Assembly: GCA_963693305.1 (NCBI GenBank)
Contig: OY855914.1
Coordinates: 8,510,001-8,574,000, forward strand
Source: Meandrina meandrites
Taxonomy: Eukaryota; Cnidaria; Anthozoa; Scleractinia; Meandrinidae
Reading direction: 5' to 3'
Length of the DNA stretch: 64,000 nt
Positions 32,146 to 42,939 of this stretch are shown piece by piece. Each line of letters opens with the position of its first letter. Position 1 is the stretch's first letter. A model generated the notes under the pieces. That model was not told the DNA's origin, searched no databases, and saw only the letters and a list, made by a program, of their open reading frames with translations. The position numbers and the translations under genes were made by a program.

Positions 32146-32599
32146 TTGGTAACCCGTTTGATAAAAACATCCAGCCGTTCGAACGTCCTGATTGCTGGAA
32201 ATAGCCATCTGTTTTAACGACTTGAGTAATCCGTCCAACGACCTGGATCATCCTTTCAGGACAAAAAAGTATCTAGGTGCATACAAGCAGCAGAAGTCAA
32301 ACGGCTCGCCACTTTAATTCAGCGGAAGTGAAATCTTTCTGCTGCCGAGTTCTCTTACCTGACGGAAAATCTGCACAGATGCCAGAGTGTAAACAATTCT
32401 CGGGAGCGATAATGTTTTACGATTAAGTTGTACGTAAGGTTCTCCTGGTTACTTTGTATAACAAACAAATGTTTCTTGCAGGAAAAATCGAAAACAAAAC
32501 GCCAATCAAAGGAAACAGGATGTTGAACAGCGAATGAAAAACGGCATTTTACTGCGAGCCCTTTGTTTACATTTACGGTCGCCGAGAATGTAACTCGGC

Positions 32600-32940
32600 T
32601 GTTGTGAAATGTAACTACTGAAAAAACATACCGTTTTTAAGAACAATTAACACGTATACCGTTTTTAAGAACAATTTAAGAACATTAAACCTCAAGGGAC
32701 TTTGACCAAGAAGTGTGACAATTAAATACAATTTTTACTATTTACTGTTTTTTAATAATATTTTTATATTTTTATATTATATTCTTAGTTAGACAAAATA
32801 TTATACACATAGTTATTCTTAATTATAGCTTAATTTATACACTTCCAAGAAGTTTTTATTTTTCTATTTTGTATTTTTATTTCGTGACGCACCTGCAAAC
32901 TAGCTTTTTAGCTAAGTGTGCTGACCACGTTAATAAAGAG

Positions 32941-32986
<46 letters not shown>
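32600..32986 (+). repeat. LINE-like 3' end with (ATTG)n tail
   Basis: AT-rich sequence ends in GTTAATAAAGAG followed by ~11 TGAT/ATTG units (32940-32986). A terminal short tandem repeat after an AATAAA-like site resembles the tail of CR1/L2-type LINEs or their SINEs. No ORF is left. The upstream limit is uncertain. Confidence 0.45.
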
Positions 32987-32988
<2 letters not shown>

Positions 32989-34714
32989 CTACATGCAGAG
33001 TGACTACCAAAATTTTTTCAATTTGTTTGGTGCATTCCTGTTCTTTCAAAGATAAATACACATTGAAGGACAACCTAAAAAACCCAGAGGAGTAGATAAA
33101 AGTAAAAAAACAATCGTGACAGGCAACTCAACGTGTGAGGGTCACGCTTTTGTCATTGCGTCGGAAAGTGCTGTCTCAGCGACTGAGAACTTATTCAAAT
33201 TTTGCGTATAATGTTTACTTGAAAGGTATTATTACTCGGCAAATGTCTGGATATTTATTGTTTCTTTCAATTTTGTCGTACAGAACAGATATATAAGAAG
33301 CTAAATCAATTGTAGATCGCTGAGTTGTTTTTTCCAGAATACCGCGTGTCTGGGACGGCGGGACATAATGCACATGCTTCTCCAAACTATCTGTCAAGAC
33401 GTGAATATTGTAACACTAATTGATATTTATTGCCGACTGAGTGATCTCAACTCAAATTTGCAACTGACCGAAAAACGTTACTCTTGTTCGGGTTAAAAGT
33501 ATTCCTATCCGGAAAAGAAACAAAACTTCCGAGTCGAAGACAAATAAAAACCTCGGAGAAGCCGACATTTGCGTACTCCACTGTGAAATTGTTTCCTGAA
33601 AGGATTCCTTGATCTTCAGTGATAAGGAAAAAGTGTTTCCAAAGTTAAGAAGCAATCTTTTGATGTGTTTCTTTTCATGACTGCATGTTTAAACTCAGTT
33701 AAACCATGTTAAATGTTAGCACAAAAAAAATCGCGGGACATGCTGTCACGCTTGTTATTGATAGCTGTATCTTGACGTAGATCAGTGAATTTACACACAA
33801 CCAAACAAGTCAACCGTTCAAACGGCTCGCTTACCGGACCCGGCGTCATATGTGGGTTGAGTTTGTTGTTGGTTCTCGTCCTTGCTCCGAGGGTTTTTCT
33901 CCGGGTTCTCCGGTTTTCCTCCCTCCACAAAAACCAACACTTCCAAATTCCAATTCGATCGGGAATTCGAGGGCCACAGGTTTGTCAGTCGCGAGACTGT
34001 TATGTGCTACCCTCGTTAAACATAGTTGATTTATTTTATTTTATTTACCCGTTAGAAATTTTTCATCAGCCGTTAGAACAGCTTGCTTAGCAGTTCGAAA
34101 GTTTTCATCAGCCGTTCGAACGGCTTGCTTACCCGTTCGAAATTTTTCATCAGCCGTTAGAACAGTTTGCTTAGCCGTTCGAAAGTTTTCAGCAGCCGTT
34201 CGAACGGCTTGGGAACCTGTTCAAAATTTTCCATCATTCCTTTGAACGGCTTGGCTACCTGTTTGAAATTTTTAATCAGCCGTTCGAACAGTTTGGTTAA
34301 CCATTTCAAACGGCTTGCTGACCCATTTGTAACCTGTTCATTTCAACCGTTTAACGGAAAGCCATTAGTGTACGTTTTCCTGTGAAAGGTCACATTTATT
34401 ATAAAAATGCAGTCTGTAATTTGTAAAATTGTTGAATCTGGCATAGCAATCTCCTTTTTGTATTTTGGAAAGATCACTGAATCATAAAACTTCATACAAA
34501 AACTTCATTGTGATAATTGATAACAATAGATGACAATCGATAACAATCGATAATAATCAATGCCAATCGATAAGGTCACAAAAATCTTCGTCATAAAAAA
34601 TATTGATTGGTCATCAATTATCAATATCAATCGATTAATTGACATCAATTGCCATTGATTGATATCGATTTAAATCGATCATCGAGTTCATTGATTGGTA
34701 ACGCCAGGAGAGTA

Positions 34715-36437
34715 TTACAGGCATATTATCCAGAGAAGCAGAGTTTTAATCAGCGGCTGAACATCGTGTAAACAGTGGAAATTGCTTGAATTGTATGATG
34801 AAGATAAACATCCTAAACATAGAAGCATGAATATTGTCATGCAATTCAAAGTAATTCATTTAACACACTGACAATATTGCTTACAAATTGTCAGCATTTT
34901 GGTCCACAGAGTGGGTTGAATATGGATCAAAATTGGTTATCGATTCTTTAAATGTGCCATATAAGCTTATTTTGTTATTCGTAGATGTAAGCTTAGTTTG
35001 TTATTCGTTTACGCTTTTGCCGAGGAAATCATTGTCAGCTCATTTTGAATGTAATAATATTTATTTGTGTGTAGCTACCATGAATTAAGAGTTCACACAT
35101 TCTGCCTGAATTTTTGAGGTAATTTCTGGTAACTTATCAATCCTAATAATATTCGAACGTAATCATAAATCAACTGATGATCATCGCTAGTTTAGATGTG
35201 AATGAAACAGATAGAGCGGTGTCACGCAACAGGGAAATTCCGGCGTACAGTATTAGAAAATGTCACAACGTACTTGGCATAGTATAAAAATCGCCTAATT
35301 GTGTAGTCCACGGACTTCCAATAATTATAAAGGCATCAAATGTACTCTACTAATCTTAGATTATTGCTGTAAATAAAATTATATAAAGGTGGGGGCAGCT
35401 GTAGCGAGAACTATTACTAGTATAATTATGGTAAATAAACTTTTATTGACATACTGTACCTAGTTCATTGTAAGAAGCGTATTGTTATCAATGTTATGTT
35501 ATTCTATTGTAAGCAACATACTGTATGTAGTTTATTGTAAGTAACATATTGTAAATAAAATTTTTCAAAATAATTAAATAATAAGAAATTAAATTTTATA
35601 ATTACATTTAATGACAAATAACTTTTAGACCATGTAAAACATGTACAGGATGTCAACTCCCACTACAACACTAAACACACAGTCCTTCATGATCAGTGTC
35701 CATAGTATGTATTTTATCAAAGTTGGAGTTATTTTCAGTAACTCAATTTTATTCACAGGGACTTAAACACCTGTCCAGTAACTGACAGTATATATTTACA
35801 AGAAGCATATATTTTTTATCACTGGTATATAATGTTTAATTACAACTTGGGTAAAAATTGCCCTTATGGTTGATGTGCTGAATCCCCAATCCAGAAGCTC
35901 ATTTTGGAAATGTTTGGAAAAATATTTTAAATAAGACAATAATTACCTGTAAAGTTCTTTGAAGCTTTTTTTTATTTTTTCCCAATAGTCATTTGAATGC
36001 TTTAAATTTGTAGAATTTGAAATTTTGTTTCAGTTCAGTTCAGTTTATTTTCTTGGCAGCAAGTTTTAACTTAAAAGACTGTGCAAGAAGAAAGCTTGAA
36101 CTCTGGAACTTTATAGGGCAGAGAAAGACTTCTTTTCTCTTGAATTTTCAACTTGACTTTGAAGCTTTTGTCAGGCATGGAAAGATTAATATATTAGCTT
36201 CACTTACGATTGAAGTTTTTATATTCAATTCCTTGAGATTTGTCAAAGTGTTTTACAACTACACATTCATGAAGATGCCTAAAAGAGGTAAATTAATTTT
36301 TCTAAAAGTAATATTGCCTAAATAAACTGCTTCCATTTATTCTTCTTAGGCTATAAGACAAGCTAATGATCAGGACTATTCAGTGTACCACTGGCAATTA
36401 ACACTTAATCATGTTAAAATTTTACTTCGGTGCACAA
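34715..36437. other. AT-rich intron sequence
   Basis: No exon. Around 35.38-35.58 kb there is a partly repetitive stretch (TTGTAAG...CATACTGTA units). Nothing else recognised. Confidence 0.45.
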
Positions 36438-36487
36438 TTAAATACAACATGAATGCAAATAATGAACATTTAATTTCTTATCTTTAC

Positions 36488-37271
36488 CTGCTACACCTCT
36501 GGAGAACTTCATCCTATTCTGTATTTTCACAACCCTTCTCATTCCTTCAAATGTTAAAGGATTACCATACACATACAGCTCTTCCAGCTCCTCCAGTTCA
36601 CCAATATCATCAGGCAAACACTCCAGCTGGTTATCACTCAAGTACAGCCTCCTGAGTTTCTTCAAATGTGAGAAGTGTGATGGTAAAACTGACAGCTTGT
36701 TGTTTCTCACATCCAGCCACATCAGCTCCTCCAGTTCAACAATATTATCAGGCAAATACTCTAACTTGTTATCACTCAAGTACAGCAACCTGAGTTTCTT
36801 CAGATGTGAGAGTTGTGTTGGTAAAACTGACAGCTTGTTGTTTCTCACATCCAGCTCTACCAGCTCCTCCAGTTCAACAATATTATCAGGCAAATACTCT
36901 AACTTGTTATCACTCAAGTACAACCTCCTGAGTTTCTTCAAATGTGAGAAGTGTGATGGTAAAACTGACAGCTTGTTGTTTCTCACATCCAGCCGGGTCA
37001 GGTTAATCAGTTCACCAACAGTTTCAGGTAGTTCACTCAGCTGGTTGTTGTATAATATCAGCTGTTTGAGATTTTTCAGCTTGTTAATACTTGTTGGTAA
37101 TTCTGTCAAGTTATTATCTGACAAGTCAAGTTCCTCCACATCAGTCAGGTCAGTAACAGCTTCAGGAACTTTTGACAACTTTCTTTCACTCAGATCTAAA
37201 ACCCGCCTTAGCCCATATTTGGTTTTAATGAACTTCCTGAGCTCCTCTTCTGAAATATTTTCCATCATCAA
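36488..37271 (-). CDS. Gene A exon 1 (coding): leucine-rich repeats
   Basis: The coding part starts at ATG 37271 (MMMENISEEELRKFI); the exon itself begins at 37329 after TTTCAG|. The donor is |GTAAAG, phase 1. About ten 23-residue LRRs of the LxxLDLSxNxLxxLPxxI type run from residue ~20 to ~250. Units 4-9 form three nearly identical 46-residue pairs, repeating at 138 bp in the DNA. LRRs give ROCO proteins their ligand- or partner-binding surface. No signal peptide is present, so the protein should be intracellular. Confidence 0.9.
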
Positions 37272-37943
37272 CAGTGTAAGGCAACTGTAAAATGCGCTGA
37301 TTTTGTATAACTTAATTCTGTTGAAGTACCTGAAACCAGAAATAATGTAAACTTATGTTTTAATATCAAAACTTACAAAACTGGTTCACGATTCGCTGCA
37401 AGCTTCTGGCAAGCTCCTTCAAATAAAGAAGAAGTCTAGTGAAGATTCGCAGAAAAACCTGGGCAATTACTGTTATTAGTTCAAACAATATGAATGAAAG
37501 GAAGGTGTATTAATATTCATCTATTCTGTAACAAGATTTAAAATACGGTAAATAACATTTAAAACGCATTTATAATGCAGATACTGACTCAACCTGATGA
37601 ATGGGGGGCGCTACGGATCGATCGATCTGCGTGCACGGAAAGATATCTCAAGATCTCACAGCTTCAAGTTAAACAAGCTACGTTAACTCATGATCAGCAT
37701 GATCGAAAGTTTCACTTGTGTGTTATGCTTGTTTACTTTTTATCTTATAAATAAGGTGACGGACTAAAAGTTCTAAGTCAGGAAGCCGTACTACATGTAA
37801 ACTTCGTCTTAAAATAGCGTTGCTCTCGAGCTCACTGCAGGAATTCAGCTTGAACTGCTCATTTGACTGGCCTTAAGTTTAATATAAAGCGATTTGAGAA
37901 TAGTTCACATCATTAAACGTCTGTACATCAAACAATTTCTTAC

Positions 37944-38040
37944 CTTCACACTTCGAGAATACAGGGAAGAAAAGAAAACTGTTGTATAGACTGTATAAAA
38001 TTGAACGAGACTCTGAAGACGAACGACTCCCTTCTCAAGT
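37944..38040 (-). other. Putative 5' untranslated exon of gene A
   Basis: The minus strand shows CGAAGTGTGAAG|GTAAGAA, a good donor at 37943, and the acceptor at 37330 (TTTCAG) fits the LRR exon. No ATG-initiated frame is needed here. The 5' limit is a guess, because no promoter motif is convincing. Confidence 0.4.
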
Positions 38041-39299
38041 TACGAATGGAATGTTTGGGGTCCGGGGGTGGGGAGGGGGTTGCTAAACGTTCTCTAATGG
38101 CTCACCCTCAGCAAAATAATTAGACGTTCTTGGATTTTTTTTACCTTTGGATAACTGGGAGGTTAACCCTCTCACCTCCCCCTCCCAAAAATAAATAAAT
38201 AAATAACATAAAATTAGGGTAATTTTGCAGCAAGAAACACAAGGCACCAAAGAAAGAGGGCGTTCGCTGGTCGGTACCTTCCCCTCCCCCCCCCCTCCCA
38301 CCACCTCCGCTCCCTGCGATCTGCATAAGAACAAGGGAGTGGATTCACGAGGGGAGTTTTGGACAAACATGGCGAGCTGCGAGGGTGAACCGAGGGTGAC
38401 GATGTCGTTTTACTGGATACCAAAACATTCAACGAGGGAGCAGTGGTTGAGCGGCTTATTTGCGGTGTAAAACGCACCAGTGACGTCATGGATAGTATCT
38501 TGAGTAACAGCTTGTCTTATAGGTGTCTCATACGTTCACTGCTGTCTCTGGCTTTAAAGGGACTTTGGATCTTTAGGCCTATGGGTCTTACGGTCTTTGG
38601 ATCGCTGGGTCTCTTGGTCTCTGGGTCTCCGGGTCTCCGGGCCTCCGGGTCTCGGGGCCACTGGGCCTCTGGGTCTCTGGTTCTCTGGGCCTCTGGGTCT
38701 CTGGGTCTCTGGTTCTCTGGGCCTGTGGGCCTCTGCGTTTCTGGTTCTCTGGTTCTCTGGGCCTCTGGGTCTCTGGTTCTCTGGGTTCTCTGGGTTTTCT
38801 GGGTCTCTTTTCAAGTTATTTTGCCAAATTCGCACGCATTTCATGTAAACTAGGGCTCGCGCAGCAAGATTTTGATCCGGAGGGGGGGGGGGGGGGGGGG
38901 CTTAAACAAGAACACGATATCTTGAGCCAGCGGGGGGTCTGAGGCATGTTTCTGTGAACATGTGGATTTTCACTACTCTGAGATACCGGGAAATGGATTT
39001 GAAATTAACAAACGAAGTGTTGAGATACAAGCATTCAGCGCTATACATTTAGAACCAGACTTTAGAAAGGCGTTCACAAATGAATTATTATTAGTAATTA
39101 TTCGTTCAGTAATTATACATGATTCTGTCAAGGAAAATATCATCCCATCCCATCCCATCAGTTTCCGAAGAAAGTTGGGTGTCTCATTTCCAAACGCCTC
39201 ACTCTAACGATCCTTGAATTCAGATCAGGAAGCGATCATTTCTGAGTTGCGAAGTCTAGAAAATGCGCCAGCTCAATCGAATTCTTTGCAAAAAAACTG
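38041..39299. other. Intergenic sequence upstream of gene A
   Basis: C/T-rich and G-rich tracts (38270-38310, 38880-38902), a minisatellite and unique sequence. No gene recognised. Confidence 0.5.
38597..38810. repeat. CTCTGGGT/CTCTGGTT minisatellite
   Basis: Built from 8-bp blocks CTCTGGGT, CTCTGGTT and CTCTGGGC in irregular order. Open on both strands by chance, giving Ser-Gly-Leu or Pro-Arg-rich frames that are not genes. Confidence 0.9.
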
Positions 39300-40700
39300 A
39301 AAAATAAAAAAAACTCCGTTTTCAGACAAACTATTTAATACGCTTCTAAGATCGGGCACTATGACTCAAACATGGTGTATCACACCAATTTTTAAAAATG
39401 GGACTAAAAGTGATCCCTCAAACTACCGTGGAATCTGTGTTTCCAGCTGCCTTGGAAAATTATTTTGCTCAATTCTCAACCAAAGACTTCTTGAAAACGT
39501 CCAGTCACTTTGAGATACTTCATAAATCTCAAATTGGGTTTTTAACAAATAATCAAACAGCGGATCACGTTTTTACGCTACGGACATTAATAGATAAGTA
39601 TGTCGATTGTCATCAAACGAAAGTATATATGCATGTTTTGTCGACTTTAGAAAAGCATTTGATTCGGTATGGCACGTTGGACTTCTATACAAGCTGATAC
39701 AAATTTATGTCCGAGGAAATTTCTATAATTTAATAAAAAGTTTTACTCGAACTCTACCTGCTCTATAAGAATTGGCAATAACAAAACGCGCCCTTTTCGG
39801 TATGCGAGAGGTGTACGTCAAGGGTGTATTTTAAGTCCTTTGCTCTTTAACCTATACGTTAACGATTTAGCTTTTTCTTTGGCACCAAACTCTACTCCCT
39901 TTTTTATGCAGACGACTTACGGCGCGTTCGTTTGGGAATAGTCTGGAATAAGAAGATATTCTGGAATATATTCCAGCTATTCTGCTCCTGGGAGCAGAAT
40001 AGCCGGAATGCAAATCCAAGTATTCCGGAATAGGAAGAGCAGCCAAATGAACGCTAACTTGCATTATTCCAATTATTCTTATTCCGGATTGATCCCGAAC
40101 GAACGCGCCCTTAATTATTTTATCACGATCAAAACTAGGATTGCAAAATTGTCTTAACAAGTTATCTTCACATTGCAACTCCTGGATGCTAAACATAAAC
40201 CCTAAGAAAACCAAAATAATGATTTTCCAACGACGTACAAAACGATATGATCATGCTTTTTACGTAGGCAGTGAAAAAATAGACATTATTCAAGACTATA
40301 CCTATTTAGGGACTCGCATCTCATCTTCAGGAAATTTTACACTCTCACTTGAACACCTACGACAAAAAACTCTTCATGCTTTGTTTAGCCTGCGACGGCA
40401 CACGGACTTCAATAAACTGAAACCTTCAATAGCATGTAAAATTTTCGATTCAAAGATCTTACCAATCTTAACCTACGACAGTGAAGTCCGGGGTGCCTTT
40501 GTAAAATCAGACTTTAAGTCGTGGGACTTTTCCCCAATTGAGAGAACTCACTTACAGTTTTGTAAACGATACTTAGAGGTACACAACAAGGCATCCAATA
40601 TTGCATACAGAGCGGAACTTGGTAAATTCCCACTGATCATTGATATAAATAAGAAGATACTAAGTTATCTAAATTACCTACACCAAAAAGGATGAAAACT
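39300..40700 (+). pseudogene. CR1-like LINE reverse-transcriptase relic
   Basis: Broken frames on the plus strand show RT pieces in the right order: a PIFKNGTKSDPSNYRGI-like start (39380-39430), a FVDFRKAFDSV-like palm motif (~39645), an RGVRQGCILSP-like block (~39805), the catalytic A-D-D region split by a MITE at 39919, then NPKKTKIMIFQRR and a 184-residue tail (40141-40695). There are several frameshifts and the 5' part is missing. A dead copy. Confidence 0.8.
39920..40110. mobile_element. PIF/Harbinger-like MITE, copy 2 (191 bp)
   Basis: Inverted ends (GGCGCGTTCGTTTGGGA and complement) lie between TTA and TTA (39917-39919, 40111-40113). Removing the insert plus one TTA restores the RT motif region of the host LINE, which proves the boundaries. 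Same family as 31973-32145. Confidence 0.9.
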
Positions 40701-40777
40701 CTATAGTCAGACAAGCCTGAGATATATCGATAGATCTTTCTGATAACGGAAAAAATAGTTTTTTTTTCTTTTTAATT

Positions 40778-41035
40778 TACGGGACAAATTACATACAGTG
40801 CTTACAGTAGAATTACTTACATCGCAGTACATTAAGTTACAATGGGATTAAATTAAAAAAAGAAGCCTAATTTTAATAATACACGTTACTAGCAATATTG
40901 TTAAATTAAAATTTACGGTACAATTACATACAGTACTTACAGTAGAATTACTTACATAACATTACATTAAGTTACAATGCAATTAAATTAAAAAAGGAAG
41001 CCTAATATTAATAATACACGTTACTAGCAATATTA
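40778..41035. repeat. ~136-bp tandem duplication
   Basis: Two copies share TACATACAGTxCTTACAGTAG and AATACACGTTACTAGCAATA, in direct orientation (about 40778-40913 and 40914-41035). It probably belongs to the 3' UTR of the truncated L1-like copy next door. Confidence 0.85.
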
Positions 41036-41160
41036 CAATAACAGGTGTCATTTTTTTTATTTATAATGACATTGCAATACGCAGTGGACAGTTCAATATT
41101 TACATCAACAAGAAACACGAACACACACACTAACTACTAAATCAAAGCTGCCCACGTTTC

Positions 41161-42703
41161 TTAAAATTGTTTTAGCTGGTTGTTTTTCACTGCTAAAGTA
41201 CGAAGAATGACGAGTTTGTCCTTTAGGCGCAAAAGAAATCCCTCAAAGTCCAAGATGCCAACGCTCGCATTTATAGAGAAAATATGGTACTTAGCAATTA
41301 TTATACAGTAGTTGAGGGCAGTCCAGTAGTTTGAGTCGCGATCCTGATGCCAGCCGTATAGAATTACACTTTTTGACAGAATAATGTGTTGGCTAAAACT
41401 AATCTGCCACCAATTTGTAAAATGGGTCCAGAAATCCGAGGACTTACAGCATGTTAAAAACATGTGGGTCAATGACTGGCTTTCAAGATTGCAAAGGTGA
41501 CATTTGTCAATGCTTGCCAGACCGGCGCGGAACAAGCTGTACTGCGTAGGTAAGATACCCTGGATAATTTGAGTTGAAACATTAAAAGTTTTGCCTCTTT
41601 CATGATACGAAATGGGAACGTGTAAACAAGCTGAATGTTTTCTTTAGTAAAGCCGTGATTTAGAAGTTTCGGTTCAGCTGTTGGAGCAGAGTATCTTTTC
41701 TCCAATAACTTTGAATATGCTAACTTTGTGGAAAAAAGTTTTAGAGGTATTGCAGATGTAGATTCCAAACTGTCGTGGGTTGTGTTGTTGAGGGCTATCT
41801 TCCATTCCTTTGGTATAGCATTGAAGAGGCCGTATTACATGGTGAACGGAATTTCTATTCGGTATTTTTCTTTTGATCCTGCTAATGATAGAAAATTATG
41901 ATCTGTATTAAGCAGGTCCTTAATATAGATGATGCCTTTTTTGAACCAGTCGCTTATAAAGATTGGCTTACCATCCAGACAAATGCTGCAATTGTTCCAG
42001 ATTATTCGATCTCTTACGAGTTTCTCTTCATTGTCGGTTAGAAGTTTAAACTCTTGCCAGTAACCTAGAATTGTACGGTTAAATTCTGGGAGTTGATCTA
42101 GGTTGAGTAACTTTAAATCGTAATCGCATTTAATAAGAAAATCAAGACCGCCGAGTTGACTGACCGCGTGATTTGGAATGGCTTTCCACGCGGCATCACT
42201 ATTTTGTATAAAGCGTTTAATCCAAGCTATTTTAAGAGAACGTTCCATGATTTCAAAGTCGATCATTTTTAAACCACCATGTTTTATTTCTGCGATAATA
42301 GTCTTTTTCTTGATTTTGGGCGTCTTGCTGTCCCAAATGAAATTGAAAATTATTTTATTAATGCGGTCTATAAGAGGCTTCGAGATTGTCAAAAGGGAGG
42401 TGCTATAAATTAGTTTGGCTAAACCCAATGCTTTAACGATGTTTATCTTTCCAAGTAAGGTGAGCTTTCTTCTTTTCCAACTTTGTAACGTTTGTTCTAA
42501 AGTGCGAATTTTCTCTTCGAAATTAAGCTTATTGGTAAGCTGGGGGTCATATGAAAAATGTACGCCGAGGGCGTGAACAGAGTCTTGCGGCCATTTGAAA
42601 CCAAAAGGCTTATCGTTGCGATTTCTCCAAGAACCTAGCCACATTGCTTCAGTTTTGTGTTTATTGATTTCTAGGCCACTAACTTCCTTGAAGTCTTCTA
42701 AGA
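41161..42703 (-). pseudogene. 5'-truncated L1/Tx1-like ORF2 relic
   Basis: Minus-strand frames (42644-41835, 41768-41469, 41535-41161) correspond to the ORF2 part after the catalytic RT motif: GLEINKHKTEAMW-like start, ALGVHFSYDPQLTNK, KHGGLKMIDFEIMERSLKIAW, and a final CHLCNLESQSLTHMFLTC zinc-knuckle-like segment. At least two frameshifts. It is clearly related to, but diverged from, the larger element at 42704-48040, whose tail abuts it. Confidence 0.85.
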
Positions 42704-42706
42704 GCT

Positions 42707-42741
<35 letters not shown>

Positions 42742-42939
42742 TTTTTTAATATTCATTCACACACTACACACTATTTACAATAAATATTCACAATATAATT
42801 CTACGACACTTAATGACTTAAAGGAAAAAAAAACACAAACAAAAACAAAAAATAACAACAAACTCTCCTAGTTTACAACACTTTTTTTCTGTTCAATAAT
42901 CTTAGATGTAATACATAACAGCGAATAATAAAAAAAAAA

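Larger units (their letters stand above)
31818..34392. mobile_element. Inner 2.6-kb inverted-terminus element
   Basis: Ends are GTGGCCTTTCACGGGAAAAC at the left and its near-complement at the right (GTTTTCCTGTGAAAGGTCA), flanked by CATTT on both sides (31813-31817, 34393-34397). Subterminal parts are filled with GTTCGAACGGCTTG-type repeats, densest at 34060-34330. No coding content recognised. Confidence 0.65.
31363..34706. mobile_element. 3.3-kb inverted-terminus element with 8-bp flanking duplication (hAT-like size)
   Basis: GGAGAGTA occurs on both sides (31355-31362 and 34707-34714). The arms (about 31363-31520 and 34530-34706) are inverted and rich in ATCGATTG/CAATCGAT; the ends are C(A/G)GCRTTACCAATCRATGAA-like. 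An 8-bp duplication fits hAT elements, but no transposase remains. A second inverted element is nested within. Confidence 0.6.
30893..36487 (-). other. Gene A intron 1 (5.6 kb) filled with nested elements
   Basis: Contains the nested inverted-repeat elements at 31363-34706, a PIF-like MITE, an ATTG simple repeat with a LINE-like 3' end, and AT-rich sequence from 34.7 to 36.4 kb without recognisable genes. Confidence 0.65.
10933..37944 (-). other. Gene A locus: LRR-Roc-COR-glycosyltransferase-Death protein
   Basis: Nine coding exons on the minus strand (36488-37271, 30459-30892, 28036-28801, 26095-26194, 25273-25522, 15622-16422, 14055-15288, 13152-13217, 10933-11237) total 4,740 nt, exactly 1,580 codons with the stop. 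Every junction is GT-AG and phase-consistent (phases 1,0,1,2,0,0,1,1). The predicted 1,579-aa protein has LRRs (~1-255), Roc GTPase (~295-680), COR (~690-1045), GT4 glycosyltransferase (~1050-1456), a linker and Death (~1485-1560). It resembles ROCO-type innate-immune or stress-signalling proteins with an unusual C-terminus. Function is inferred from domains. The exon chain is assembled by eye without transcripts. Confidence 0.8.

Noticed and set aside
36697..37290. Ser-rich 197-aa plus-strand frame
   Set aside because: It is the antisense of the LRR exon; the Ser/Leu bias mirrors the repeat codons.
38443..38853. Ser-Gly-Leu-rich frames on plus and Pro-Arg-rich frame on minus
   Set aside because: Both are readings of the CTCTGGGT minisatellite.
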